In this document: piece after piece, positions 9,852 through 21,358 of the stretch | Layout of the letters: each line of letters starts with the position of its first letter | How positions within the stretch are numbered: the stretch's first letter is position 1 | Source of the DNA: Microplitis mediator | Taxonomy: Eukaryota > Arthropoda > Insecta > Hymenoptera > Braconidae | NCBI RefSeq assembly: GCF_029852145.1 | Contig: NC_079975.1 | Location: 23,255,364 to 23,319,363 of the forward strand | Direction of reading: 5' to 3' | DNA: 64,000 nt | Made by a program: the position numbers and the translations under genes | Notes under the pieces: generated by a model | Databases searched by the model: none | Seen by the model: only the letters and a program-made list of their open reading frames with translations | What the model was told of the DNA's origin: nothing

Positions 9852-12805
9852 GTCTAGTCAACATGTGCCTTTTGGGTCAAAGTTTTTTATTCGCCTCGGA
9901 AAATTATGATCGAGGTGTCATTCGATTCGTCATCGCATCTAGAAACTTTTTGAAAAATTTGGAGTGGGGCGCGAAAAAATTACAAAAGTTATAAACAAAT
10001 TAGTAAAAAAAAAAAAGGGGGTTTAGTTTTTTGCGAATATCTCAAAAAGTATTCAAAATTTTTGAAATGTGAAAAAAGATCCAAAAAGAGGAAGAAATTT
10101 CCTAAAAAAAAGTCCTACCTCCCCGAACTCTAGGACCAATATTTATAATTTTTATAGAGGGTTGAAAATACGGCCGAAAGCGGGAACTCTCGCTTGCGTA
10201 AGCTCCGCCCACTTCGGACCTTTAATAAATAAATATTATTTAAACCAATTAAATATGAAAATTAAGAAATGAAAAAAATTCAGGCACCTACAGAATCGAT
10301 GAATGAACAATCGTCCGGCGATCAAAAATTTTTATCGTGATTTTTCAATTAGTTATCCATTAATTAATTAACAATTTTTTGTAGTATGAACATCAACATT
10401 AAAAGTGCAATAATTGTTAAACTATAAATCTGGAATTTTTTTCCATTCATGGAGCTATTTTCTAAAGGCTATAGAATAGATTCCCGTTGGAAAATTTAAA
10501 AAATTGTTAATTTTCACTTTGTTATTAACAATTTACTGAAGTAAAAAATTATCAACCTCGATTAAACATTGAAAAAAATATTTTTTTTATAATATTGCTA
10601 TTGGTCCGTTTTCTTATGATCATAAGCCACTTAAAAATTTTTTTGAATCATTTTTATCCCGTATTGTTTAAAAAATTGTTATAAACAAATGCGTTGTTTA
10701 TAACATAATCAAAAATTTTTTTTTCTTAACATAATCTTTGATGGAAATTATGATTTTTAAAAAAAAAACCGTTTCTTAAAAAAATTTTTTTATTACTTAA
10801 AAACGCATTTGTTAATTAACTAATTTTTTCTAACACTTGTTATGAAAATTAAGGAACCATTTTTTTTTAAAAAATCATAATTCTTCTTGCTCTTTGATGT
10901 CTGAAAAAAAAATTTTTTTTTCATTCAAATTTACATTGTTTATACAATAAACAATTTGTTATAAACAATTGAATTTTTAATTTATATTTTTTTTTTTACT
11001 CTAAAAAATAAAACAATAACAGCCCAATATCAACTTTTGTAAAAAAATAGATTTTTCAATTTTTTATTTAGTTTCTAGTTCTGTTGTATATTCAAACTTA
11101 CCTTTCGCGCCTGCTTTTCTTTGTTTATTATTAATATTACTTATAAACTATTGCAGATACAACAAATTCATCAAGACTTTTTTTTTTCTAAATTAGCTAC
11201 TTAACAAATTAATAACTAAAGTAAAGCTCTAACTTAATTAGTTATATAATTTTTTTGCAATTATTTATAAAAATTTAAGAAAAAAATTTTTTTTTGGTTT
11301 TTAAAATCAAAATATCTCATTAACTATAACAGATACGATAAAAGTTACTTATGTCTTTTTCATTATGTATTTTTTTCTTAAATATTTATAAATAATTGCA
11401 AAAAAATTATATAAATAATTAAGTTAGAGCTTTAATTTAGTTATTAATTTGTTGAGTAGCTAATTTAGAAAAAAAAAAAGTCTTGATGAATTTGTTGTAT
11501 CTGCAATAGTTTATCAGTAATATTAATAATAAACAAAGAAAAGCAGGCGCGAAAGGTAAGTTTGAATATACAACAGAACTAGAAACTAAATAAAAAATTG
11601 AAAAATCTATTTTTTTACAAAAGTTGATATTGGGCTGTTATTGTTTTATTTTTAAGAGTAAAAAAAAAAATATATATTTAAAATTCAATTGTTTATAACA
11701 AATTGTTTATTGTATAAACAATGTAAATTTGAATGAAAAAAAAATTTTTTTTTCAGACATCAAAGAGCAAGAAGAATTATGATTTTTTAAAAAAAAATGG
11801 TTCCTTAATTTTCATAACAAGTGTTAGAAAAAATTAGTTAATTAACAAATGCGTTTTTAAGTAATAAAAAAATTTTTTTAAGAAACGGTTTTTTTTTTAA
11901 AAATCATAATTTCCATCAAAGATTATGTTAAGAAAAAAAAATTTTTGATTATGTTATAAACAACGCATTTGTTTATAACAATTTTTTAAACAATACGGGA
12001 TAAAAATGATTCAAAAAAATTTTTAAGTGGCTTATGATCATAAGAAAACGGACCAATAGCAATATTATAAAAAAAATATTTTTTTCAATGTTTAATCGAG
12101 GTTGATAATTTTTTACTTCAGTAAATTGTTAATAACAAAGTGAAAATTAACAATTTTTTAAATTTTCCAACGGGAATCTATTCTATAGCCTTTAGAAAAT
12201 AGCTCCATGAATGGAAAAAAATTCCAGATTTATAGTTTAACAATTATTGCACTTTTAATGTTGATGTTCATACTACAAAAAATTGTTAATTAATTAATGG
12301 ATAACTAATTGAAAAATCACGATAAAAATTTTTGATCGCCGGACGATTGTTCATTCATCGATTCTGTAGGTGCCTGAATTTTTTTCATTTCTTAATTTTC
12401 ATATTTAATTGGTTTAAATAATATTTATTTATTAAAGGTCCGAAGTGGGCGGAGCTTACGCAAGCGAGAGTTCCCGCTTTCGGCCGTATTTTCAACCCTC
12501 TATAAAAATTATAAATATTGGTCCTAGAGTTCGGGGAGGTAGGACTTTTTTTTAGGAAATTTCTTCCTCTTTTTGGATCTTTTTTCACATTTCAAAAATT
12601 TTGAATACTTTTTGAGATATTCGCAAAAAACTAAACCCCCTTTTTTTTTTTTACTAATTTGTTTATAACTTTTGTAATTTTTTCGCGCCCCACTCCAAAT
12701 TTTTCAAAAAGTTTCTAGATGCGATGACGAATCGAATGACACCTCGATCATAATTTTCCGAGGCGAATAAAAAACTTTGACCTAAAAGGCACATGTTGAC
12801 TAGAC
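9852..12805. mobile_element. 2.95-kb near-perfect palindromic foldback element, TA target duplication
   Basis: Positions x and 22657-x are complementary from 9850 to 11287 and from 11370 to 12807, leaving a loop of about 80 bp around 11328. The termini are GTCTAGTCAACATGTGCC and its complement, each flanked by TA (9850-9851, 12806-12807), as expected of Tc1/mariner-type insertion. Only sporadic mismatches separate the 1.44-kb arms. The 67-codon frame at 10069-10272 recurs by symmetry at 12385-12588 and is not a gene. No transposase is present, so this is a non-autonomous element. Transcription through it would give a hairpin RNA of more than 1.4 kb. Confidence 0.9.
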
Positions 12806-12807
12806 TA

Positions 12808-14394
12808 ATGTGTTTCTTGTATTGTTCTACCGTAGTACAGTACTTCGAGAGTTCTATCCTTTTCCTTTCCTTATTGGTCTTTCCTTAGTTTCTCTCGTTC
12901 GTTCTACCCTTCTTCCTTCGCCTATCTGCCCCTCCTGTCTATTTTCCGCTTGCCAATCAGATGTCCAAATTTTCCGAAGACACCCCCAGCTGACCTTTTT
13001 CCCACCCACCCTTGGGGACTCTGACGTCACGATCGGGGACTCAGACTCAAGTTCGTTCTTTTTTTAAGAAATAGTTAGTTATCAACCATCAGTTGACCCG
13101 ATCTGTCGAGATTCTTTTGAATTCTCTCCATTATCCAACATTATCATTTGTCGAGACTCGCCGAGTTCTCTCCGTACTAATTAAACCGTATTCTTACTTC
13201 GACTTATAACAACCAAGAATTATTGTTCGTTTAACTTGACCATTTTGTACAATTTAAGTTTATATCTAAATTTCATTATAATTACTTTTGTTTGTATTGT
13301 AAAATCTAACGGAAGTGCATTAAATTATACAATCATTAATAAGACATTAGTTTTGTTCTTATTAAATTTATCATGAATTTATTTAGACATTCCTTTTAGA
13401 TTTAAATATTTTTTATGATAGAAAACACGCAACTCTGAGCGGGTACGAAATGACGCATGGTGGGAGTAACATTTCTCCTCCGCTTGTCTACAGCGCTCGG
13501 TTTCTCTCGGCTTCATTTGGTTTCCCGACACACCGATAGATAAAGTGCGTGTGTGCATCGCGCGCGAGGCGCTCTGGAAGGGGTAGAAATATCCCACGTT
13601 CTGGCAACACTGACCGTAGTTAGTATTGTTGACGGGAGGAAATAGTCTCGAAAAGTAAGGTTAGAAAAATGTAAAAAATTTTATACATTGCTATGTAATT
13701 GCAATATTACTCAACTATATTTATAATGAAACCAAACGTTGTTCTTACTTTGAATTTAAGTCTTTTGATATTTATTATTTAATAAATTAAAAATAAAAAA
13801 TAACATAATTTTCAATTCCCGCTTAGGTGAAATTTTTCTCTTATAATACAGCCCTGACACATTTGCTTCACGCTCTTTCTAATTCTATCGGGCTCCGCCA
13901 GACCGAAGAGTGGGGTTTCAAGGTCAGACTCTAAAGGGTTAAAGACTCCTTCAAAAATACGTCGTAAAGCAATCATTCTGACTTGAATGCTGTCTGGGTC
14001 GAGAACCGATCGACTGCCTCTACCCCCTCAAAATAGCATGCATACAACAATACTGAAGATATAAGCCGGATATATACCATTTCGCCGGGATATATATTTT
14101 TTCCATGTGGGATACTGTCTTCGAACTCTATGAGATTCTTCGGATTCTATGAGATTTTCTAAACAGGATCCTGACACATAATATTTGTTTATAAAAACAG
14201 GAAAAATTTCATTAAATGTAAAAGTACTTATGAAACTAATTTTTTTTTTCATATAGTGTAAAAATAATTAATGTAAAATTATTTATTTATTGTGGTCTAA
14301 ATGTAAATAAATTAATGACTTATTTTCGAATGTTCAATTCGTTGCCGTAAATTATGGCAATTTCTATCGATAATCTCATATCCATTATAATTAA
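12808..14394. other. Intergenic block with a GC-richer patch and one repeat fragment
   Basis: 12808-13080 and 13400-13620 are clearly richer in C and G than their surroundings and include TGACGTCA near 13019. They may be the relic of an LTR or a promoter/UTR, but I could not define ends or coding content. 13935-14003 is a minus-strand fragment of the repeat found at 45318-45390, with the shared string GACTTGAATGCTGTCTGGGT at its end. No gene is supportable here. Confidence 0.5.
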
Positions 14395-14714
14395 TTAAAT
14401 AACAAATCACAGTTTAATTATTTAATCATAATTTTTGACAATTAATGTTTAGTAATTGCGGTAATTTATGATTTATCAATTATTTGTGTAATTTGAACTA
14501 GTATAAATTAATCTAACAATTAATTTTTATTATTTAAATTAATTAGATTTTTATAAAAAAAAAAAAAAAAAAATGTATATTAATTTATTTTAATTTGTCT
14601 TTCTAGTACTTGATGAAGTCGGGAAACCGACGAAACGTTGTACGAAAATTAAAAACAAACATTAAATAATAACAAGAAAATATTTATCCAATAAAACTGT
14701 GATTTGTTATTTAA
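14395..14714. mobile_element. 320-bp element with 21-bp inverted ends and a hammerhead-like hairpin
   Basis: The left end TTAAATAACAAATCACAGTTT (21 bp, positions 14395-14415) is the exact complement of 14694-14714. TTAA occurs at both ends, so a TTAA target duplication (piggyBac-like) is possible. Inside, at 14609-14640, lies TTGATGA, a hairpin GTCGG-GAAA-CCGAC, then GAAACG, which resembles the hammerhead core seen near the ends of Penelope-like elements. It sits in the intron upstream of the first visible exon of the knottin gene at 14746. Confidence 0.6.
14609..14645 (+). ncRNA. Hammerhead-ribozyme-like motif (probably degenerate)
   Basis: TTGATGA, then AGTCGGGAAACCGAC (a 5-bp stem with a GAAA loop), then GAAACG. 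This copies the order core-stem II-GAAA of a hammerhead. The first core base is T rather than the essential C, and no clear stem III with a UH cleavage step follows, so self-cleavage is doubtful. Confidence 0.35.
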
Positions 14715-14745
14715 ATAATAAAAATATTGTAATCAAATTTGACAG

Positions 14746-16307
14746 TGTAACATCGACACGGATTGCTGTTCTGAAAAATGTTTATATATTGATATAAATG
14801 ATATTGAAAGATTTGGATTTTGCATTCCTGTGAAAAATAATGAAAGAGACGAAAAAATCAAGAATGAGCCATCCTGTCTTTCAAATGGAATTTCAGTACG
14901 TATGTAAGGGAGGGGGTGGGGTTTAACAAAAAAGTTTAACCAAAGAAATCAAATTAATCCTCAATTATATTTGTAAAAGTGATTTTGGAATGTTTGAAAA
15001 ACATTATAAAAAAAATTTTTTTTATTTTATAAAATTTTGGGGGTACCCCGTTTTGTCCCCGCCCCCTATATATATGTATATATATTAGGGTGTCCCAAAA
15101 TAAAAAAATATTTTTTTTTTTAACGTCTTATGGGCTCAAAAGTTACTTCATATTATAAAAAGAATCCTCACAAAATTTCAGCCAGATATCTTTAAAATTG
15201 AGCTATCACAAAGGGGGGTCCCCTTTCCCATTTAAAACACACGCGAAAATTTTTCATTTTAGTTTTTTGTTATAAAGATTATGAAAAAATTTTTTTTTTC
15301 AGTTTTGTCTAGTATGATTTTGTAGGAAATTAAATTCTCTACAAAAAAGTGCTGGTGCATTATGTATGTCAAACGAACTGGGAAAAAGTTACGGGGCTTC
15401 GAAAATCAACAAAAATTTAGTTTAATCAGTGTTCAATTTTTTTTTATTATTTTTCATTTTTATTGCATCGAAAATTTTTTTTTCAAATTTTAACGACCAC
15501 GCTCTTGTAGGAAATTAAATTTCCTTCAAAAAGTATCTGATATCATATATACGTCAAATGAATGAGAAAAAAGTTACAAGGCTTTAAATGTCAACGAAAA
15601 ATGAAGTTCACTTTCCGTTGACATTTTAGTTCAAAAAATTAATATGTTTTGAACTTCACTTTACGTTGACATTTAAAGCCCTGTAACTTTTTTCTCATTC
15701 ATTTGACGTATATATGATATCAGATACTTTTTGAAGGAAATTTAATTTCCTACAAAAGCGTGGTCGTTAAAATTTGAAAAAAAAATTTTTGATGCAATAA
15801 AAATGAAAAATAATAAAAAAAAATTGAACACTGATTAAACTAAATTTTTGTTGATTTTCGAAGCTCCGTAACTTTTTCCCAGTTCGTTTGACATACATAA
15901 TGTACCAGCACTTTTTTGTAGAGAATTTAATTTCCTACAAAATCATACTAGGCAAAACTGAAAAAAAAATTTTTTTCATAGTCTTTATAACGAAAAACTA
16001 AAATGAAAAATTTTCGCGTGTGTTTTAAATGGGAAAGGGGACCCCCCTTTGTGATAGCTCAATTTTAAAGATATCTGGCTGAAATTTTGTGAGGATTCTT
16101 TTTATAATATGAAGTAACTTTTGAGCCCATAAGACGTTAAAAAAAAATATTTTTTTATTTTGGGACACCCTAATATATATATTTTTTTATTTATATTAAC
16201 TTTGTTTTTATTATTACTTTTAGTGTCTGGATCATAGTGATTGCTGTTCTCGCAGATGTGTAAATCTCGGTTTAACAACAATGCGTTTGTGTGCTGCTCG
16301 ACATTAA
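14746..16307 (+). CDS. Secreted double-knottin peptide gene, copy A (first exon not found)
   Basis: Two coding exons are seen: 14746-14895 (150 nt) and 16224-16307 (84 nt, ending TAA), with acceptors GACAG and TTTTAG and donor GTACGTATG. The first carries cysteines 2-6 of a cystine-knot module (C-x5-CC-x3-C...C) plus cysteine 1 of a second module near its 3' end. The second carries the remaining cysteines of module 2 and a short tail ending RH. Exon lengths, phase and cysteine spacing equal those of copy B at 17555-20149. The signal-peptide exon that should precede 14746 is not visible in the upstream 2 kb, so the gene is incomplete here or its first exon lies far upstream. The intron 14896-16223 is nearly filled by a hAT-like palindrome. 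The C...C-CC-C-C pattern is that of inhibitor cystine knots (channel, protease or host-directed peptides); the actual target is unknown. Confidence 0.7.
15086..16172. mobile_element. 1.09-kb palindromic hAT-like MITE, 8-bp target duplication
   Basis: Termini TAGGGTGTCCCAAAATA and its complement; the two halves, about 540 bp each, are inverted copies about 15629. Flanking 8-mers are ATATATAT on both sides (15078-15085 and 16173-16180). Terminal TAGGG and an 8-bp duplication fit the hAT superfamily, though the duplicated sequence is low-complexity. No transposase. It lies in the intron between the two visible exons of knottin copy A. Confidence 0.8.
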
Positions 16308-16699
16308 AGAAAACATTTTTTAATCACATAAAATAACATATCATAATATTTAAGATTATGTGTATAAATATTTTAATATTTGTGTAAACAATGCAAGAGT
16401 AAATATATATGGTACACGGAGAGAATTTAATGATACTATCTACAATACAAAATTTTTTATTTTAATTATCTGAAATGGTAGTAAAATTTTTCAGTGGTTA
16501 TAGTAATTAGTTTTACCATTGAAAATGATAACAGTAATAAATGATAGTGGTGACGATTACTATTGAAGATGTTAATTCTAACTATTAAAGATTATATGTG
16601 TTACAACCGAAGATGGTAACTGTTACCATTCAAAGTTGTAAAAATTCTTGAACAAAAAATAGGATAAATTGATCATAGGATATTCATAACATGCATATG

Positions 16700-16726
16700 C
16701 ATGTGTGTGTGTGTGTGTGTGTGTGC
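16700..16726. repeat. (GT)n microsatellite
   Basis: An uninterrupted GT tract of about a dozen units, followed by interrupted GTGTG runs to about 16760. Confidence 0.9.
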
Positions 16727-16837
16727 ATGTGTGGAACGTATGTGGGTGTGTGTGTGTGAAATTAATCATTCAAGTGATGGTGCCAGCAGAAGCATAATAA
16801 TGTTAAAATGTGTTCTTTTTTTCTTTTTGTGACATCG

Positions 16838-16856
16838 GCCTCCGTGGCGCAATGGC

Positions 16857-16893
<37 letters not shown>

Positions 16894-16910
16894 GAGCCCA
16901 CCCGGGGGCG
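16838..16910 (+). tRNA. tRNA-Asn (GTT), copy 1
   Basis: 73 nt with a full cloverleaf: acceptor GCCTCCG/CGGGGGC with discriminator G, D arm GCGC...GCGC, anticodon stem TTCGG/CCGAA with loop CTGTTAA (anticodon GTT), variable loop AGGTT, and T arm GGTGG-TTCGAGC-CCACC. The internal B box GGTTCGAGCCC is intact and TTTT follows a few bases downstream. The upstream 70 bp matches that of copy 2 and the downstream 25 bp matches that of copy 3. Confidence 0.97.
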
Positions 16911-17554
16911 ATTCTTTTGCGAATGTAAAACAAAAAAGTTCACTAGGGATGACTTATTTTTTCTTTTATTAATAGCCAAAAAATAAACAATAATGTCATA
17001 ATCATTTTAATAATTTTTCTTTGAGTAATCGTCATGGTACGTAGTGATGTAATAAAGATTAATTAATAGTCACCAGGAGTTTAGTATAATTTAATAAAGC
17101 AATAATAATAATCGTGCATTTTTTTCCAGCACCGTACTGAGTCGAGTGCAGAACAGTAACCAGTCGGGTTCTAATCTTTCCGTGTAAAATTTGAATATTT
17201 TTGGTGGCCAACAATACAATGAGTCGACTGAAAAATTCATAAAAAAAATTTTAGGAAACTCAACAAAAATTTTTTATCCAATTTTTGGTCTGTTTTTCCC
17301 TCCTGGCCCCATTTTTCCCTCCTTTCGCCTAATAATTATGATGAGAAGATAAAACATGAATTTTTATCAATTAGACACGTTTAGTTTCAATGATATATAT
17401 TCTTAATGATATCAATTAATATCATTTAGTGACTCGTGTTAAGTACTGCTTCAAATAGATAAATTTTATAATAGAGACACGCTCATAGAAATTACATTTT
17501 TTAATATACACAGCAAAGAAAAAAAAAACACGAAAAACTAAATAATTATTTATC

Positions 17555-20149
17555 ATGTTGGCAATTTATTTTTTTGTTAGCTGTTTAATTAGTGTATCTT
17601 TTAATGCACAAGCTGAAATAATTAAAGATCATCAGTGCCTGGAAAATGGAAATCGTGTACGTATTTTATTTTACGATAATTTAAACACATGAATCGTTTA
17701 TTTGAGAAACCCCATAAGTCAAGAAAACAAAATTTTTCAGGAAACACATAAAACATTTTTTTGGAAAAAATTGACATTAAAATAATAAATAAATAATTGA
17801 ATACAATAATGTTAGCGTCTCTGCAAAATATTCCAACAAGAAAAATTTAATTTTTTAACTGAAACTACTTAAAAAAATTATCTAAGTTTATTGACTTATG
17901 GGGGTTCTCAACCAAACGGAAAATAAAAGTTATAAAATCATTGTTTTTTTAAATGTTTCCACTCAAATCATTTATTACACTGATAAAATGAAGTATTAAA
18001 TATGTATTTGAACTCTGAAACTCAGAAATTACTAAAAATTATAATTAATTTAAACATTTTGATTAGTCATATAACAGTCAACAATAAAACAACATTTGAA
18101 ATTAATTTCCCAAAAAAGCGCGAATTTTAAATAAAAAAAAAAAAAAAATGATTTCTGTAAAACTAAAACTGCATATGTTGATTTGAGTCATTGACTTATG
18201 GGGTTTCTCAATTAAATGAAATTGCTGTCACCCCGTTAATTTTTTTTTGAACGGTGATTTGATGCATATTTTGATTGATTTCTATGGAGGGACATCCAAA
18301 GAACCCAAAAATGCAAAAAACCCAATTTCTTAAAAAACATGACTTATGGGGTTTCTCAAATAAACGATTCACATATATAATAAAATAATATAGTTTACAC
18401 TCTTTGATTAAAACAAAAATAACTAACAGCAATAATAGAAGAATTTGTGCATAATAAATATATATTATTTAAGAAACGAAGAGAATTTTAAAATATTATG
18501 TTCGGTAGAGTGATTCATTTCCGCAAAAGTTTTTTTTTTAAGTGCTCAAGCAAAATCTCAATCTATATCGAAGAAAAAAAAATTCTCACCAAATATGAGC
18601 TCTTAATTCCAATGCTAAGTACTTGCCATTTGATTTCAAAGATTTCCCATTTAAAATACACGTAAATTAAATTACTTTTTTTTTAACTTTCTAATACTCA
18701 GCTACGTTTCATGATATCAAGGCGGTTTTGGTCGCAAATTGTAGGGCATTTGGTGTTCTTCAAAAGTGCCCATAGTTACTTAGCTGTAATTTCAGCTGTT
18801 TTACTTGTCTCCGTTGCGGAACTCATTTTTCCTATGAAATTGACCTTTTATTGGCTTGCAGAACGTAAACCAATAAAAGTACACTAAAAATATTGGTAGA
18901 AATTTTAGAGGAAATTTTATTCCCTTCAAAAAAAGTCCTATGAGTCAAGTCGCTAAAGTCAATAGTTTCTGAGTTATAGTAATTTTAATAATTTGAAAAA
19001 TATAATATAAAAAAAAAAATTATAATTGATATTTTATTTTTAAAATTATTAAAATGATTATAACTCGGAAACTATGGACTTTAGCGACTTGACTCATAGG
19101 ACTTTTTTTGAAGGGAATAAAATTTCCTATAAAATTTTTCATTAATGTTTTTAGTGTACTTTTATTGGTTTACGTTCTGCAAGCCAATAAAAGGTCAATT
19201 TCATAGAAAAAATGAGTTCCGCAACGGAGACAAGTAAAACAGCTGGAATTACAGCTAAGTAACTTTGGGCACTTTCGAAGGACACCAAATGCCCTACAAT
19301 TTGCGACCAAAACCGCCTTGATATCATGAAACGCAGCTGAGTATTAGAAAGTTAAAAAAAAAGTAATTTAATTTACGTGTATTTTAAATGGGAAATCTTT
19401 GAAATCAAATGGCAAGTACTTAGCATTGGAATTAAGAGCTCATATTTGGTGAGAATTTTTTTTTCCGATATAGATTGAGATTTCGCTTGAGCACTTAAAA
19501 AAAAAAACTTTTGCGGAAATGAATCACCCTAATGTTCACTCATTATCAGTATGATATTTAGAGATCAATGTGTTATTGAATTTCTAATGAAATAATGTAT
19601 TATAATTTTTTTTTATTTCAGTGTTATAAACATCACGATTGCTGCTCTAATAATTGTTCTTCGTTTAAATTTAAGAACAGTACTTATTTTCTTTGTGCTC
19701 TTTCTACTGAGCCCACTATGAAGAAAGAAAAAATAACTACGAAACAGTTTTGTCTGCCTGGTGGGCACAATGTACGTATATATATAGGGTAGAAGTACCA
19801 TTTGTGGCTACTGCTTCATTTTTGGACATTTAATACTTTATCTTAATTGATGAAAAAGTATAAAATAAAATTTCCATTTTAATAGTGAGATAAAAGGATT
19901 TTTGAACACATGTTAAAAATTAATTGTCATTGGATCTTTTAAAAATTGTTTTAAATTAATTTTTCAAGTGTCCAAAACTGGCCTCAAAATGACCAACAAC
20001 TGTACCTCTACCCTATTACACGATAGAGAGAAAGAAAAATATTATAGTTATTTCTATTATTTTAGTGTCAAACACACTCTGATTGTTGTTCTCAAATGTG
20101 TAAAAATATCGGCTTAACAACAATGCGATTGTGCACTGGAGGTCACTAA
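17555..20149 (+). CDS. Secreted double-knottin peptide gene, copy B (complete)
   Basis: Three phase-0 exons: 17555-17656 (102 nt), 19622-19771 (150 nt) and 20066-20149 (84 nt), total 111 residues. Exon 1 encodes a signal peptide (MLAIYFFVSCLISVS..., likely cut after AQA) and ends a few residues after the first mature cysteine (CLENG). Exon 2 supplies CYKHHDCCSNNC...C to finish module 1, then a Lys-rich linker and FCLPGG, the first cysteine of module 2. Exon 3 supplies the other five cysteines (C-x5-CC-x3-C...C) and stop. Both modules have the six-cysteine C-C-CC-C-C inhibitor-cystine-knot pattern. Donors are GTACGT; acceptors TTTCAG and TTTTAG. Intron 1 is expanded by a hAT-like palindrome. 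Such small secreted knottins occur in venoms and in host-effector sets of parasitoids; the role here is inferred only from fold and secretion signal. Confidence 0.8.
18506..19531. mobile_element. 1.03-kb palindromic hAT-like MITE in intron 1 of knottin copy B
   Basis: Left end TAGAGTGATTCATTTCCGC, right end complementary to TAGGGTGATTCATTTCCGC; arms are inverted copies about 19018. Flanking 8-mers ATGTTCGG and ATGTTCAC share six bases, a decayed 8-bp duplication. A half copy of the same family lies at 20797-21358. Confidence 0.8.
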
Positions 20150-20453
20150 GGTAAAATGTCCGGAAGACCAAATTTAGTTCTGCTTCGTTTAACAAGTTAT
20201 TGATTAATTATATGTATTATAATTCAAAATTTATAATAAAAAAATGATTGTTAGAATAAACTGGAGTTAATCATTCAAAATTAAAGCACTCTCTTAAATA
20301 TGAAATAGTGAAATTAGTGACTATTCACTATTTGCTAGTGAAAATTATATTGCTAATTCAAATAGTGGTATACTTTGCACTAGCAATAAGTGACTATTCA
20401 CTGCCAAATAGTGATTTTCACTAATTCGTTTTTAGAGAGCAAACCCTGGTGAA

Positions 20454-20548
20454 AATTTTTCTGAATTTTCTCTTAAAAACTCAGTTCTACAGTTCTAAAG
20501 ACTTTTTCAGAGTTTTTCAGAGGAAAGTGCGAAAAATTTCCACCAGGG
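20454..20548. mobile_element. About 95-bp MITE, CCCTGGTG family, copy 1
   Basis: Ends CCCTGGTGAAAATTTTTC and GAAAAATTTCCACCAGGG are near-complementary. The body shares 'CAGTTCTACAGTTCTAAAGA' with the copy at 22780-22887. Confidence 0.75.
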
Positions 20549-20796
20549 AATAAATCATTTATTATTTATAAAGATGTGTTTATTTAAAAAAAAAATCTGG
20601 AAAACAGTTGACCCTCTGTGGGTCAGCCCCAAAACTTCCCGCTATTTTCGAGCTCCTTTAGTTCATCTGCAAGCATCTATCGTGCATACAAAAGTTTTCA
20701 AAAAAAAAACATTATTTAGAAAATCTCATAGAATCCAATAGATTCTCATATATTCCTATAGAGATTTTATAAGAATGAATGAGTTCTGTGAGAAGT

Positions 20797-21358
20797 GCTA
20801 TAGTTAAGTAATTTTAATAATTTAAAAAATATAATATATAAAAAAAATTATAATTGATATTTTATTTTTCAAATTATTAAAATGATTACAACTCGGAAAC
20901 TATGGACTTTAGCGACTTGACTCATAGGACTTTTTTTGAAGGGAATAAAATTTCCTATAAAATTTCTCTCAACTTTTTTAGTATGCTTTCATTGGTTTAC
21001 GTTCTGCAAGCCAATAAAGGTCAATTTCGTAGGAAAAATGAGTTCCGCAACGGAAACAAGTGAAACAGCTGGAATTACAGCTAAGTAACTATGGGCACTT
21101 TTGAAGAACACCAAATGCCTTACAATTTGCGACCAAAACCGCGTTGATATCATGAAACGCAGCTGAGTATTAGAAAGTTAAAAAAAAAGTAATTTAATTT
21201 ACGTGTATTTTAAATGGGAAATCTTTGAAATCAAATGGCAAGTACTTAGCATTGGAATTAAGAGTTCATATTTGGTGAGAATTTTTTTTTCCGATGTAGA
21301 TTGAGATTTTGCTTGAGCACTTAAAAAAAAAACACCTTTGCGGAAATGAATCACCCTA
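20797..21358. mobile_element. Half copy of the TAGGGTGATTCATT hAT-like palindrome
   Basis: Matches the centre and right arm of the element at 18506-19531, including the shared '...AACTCGGAAACTATGGACTT' and the terminal GCGGAAATGAATCACCCTA at 21340-21358. The left arm is missing. Confidence 0.8.

Larger units (their letters stand above)
16415..17184. mobile_element. Possible CACGG-ended element enclosing a tRNA-Asn gene
   Basis: The left end TACACGGAGAGAATTTAATG and the right end ...TCTTTCCGTGTA face each other with flanking TA, like the better-defined CACGG-ended elements at 27965-28745 and 55770-57561. Complementarity beyond the first 10 bases is poor, and the interior contains a (GT)n tract at about 16700-16726 and the tRNA gene at 16838. 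The pairing may be fortuitous. Confidence 0.3.

Noticed and set aside
10069..10272. 67-codon frame, mirrored at 12385-12588
   Set aside because: Duplicate by palindrome symmetry, Lys-rich low-complexity content, no recognisable protein.
12808..13380. Possible solo LTR
   Set aside because: GC-richer with promoter-like strings, but I could not find matched ends or a target duplication.
14609..14645. Functional hammerhead ribozyme
   Set aside because: Essential first C of the core is T, and no stem III with a UH cleavage site follows; kept only as a hammerhead-like motif.
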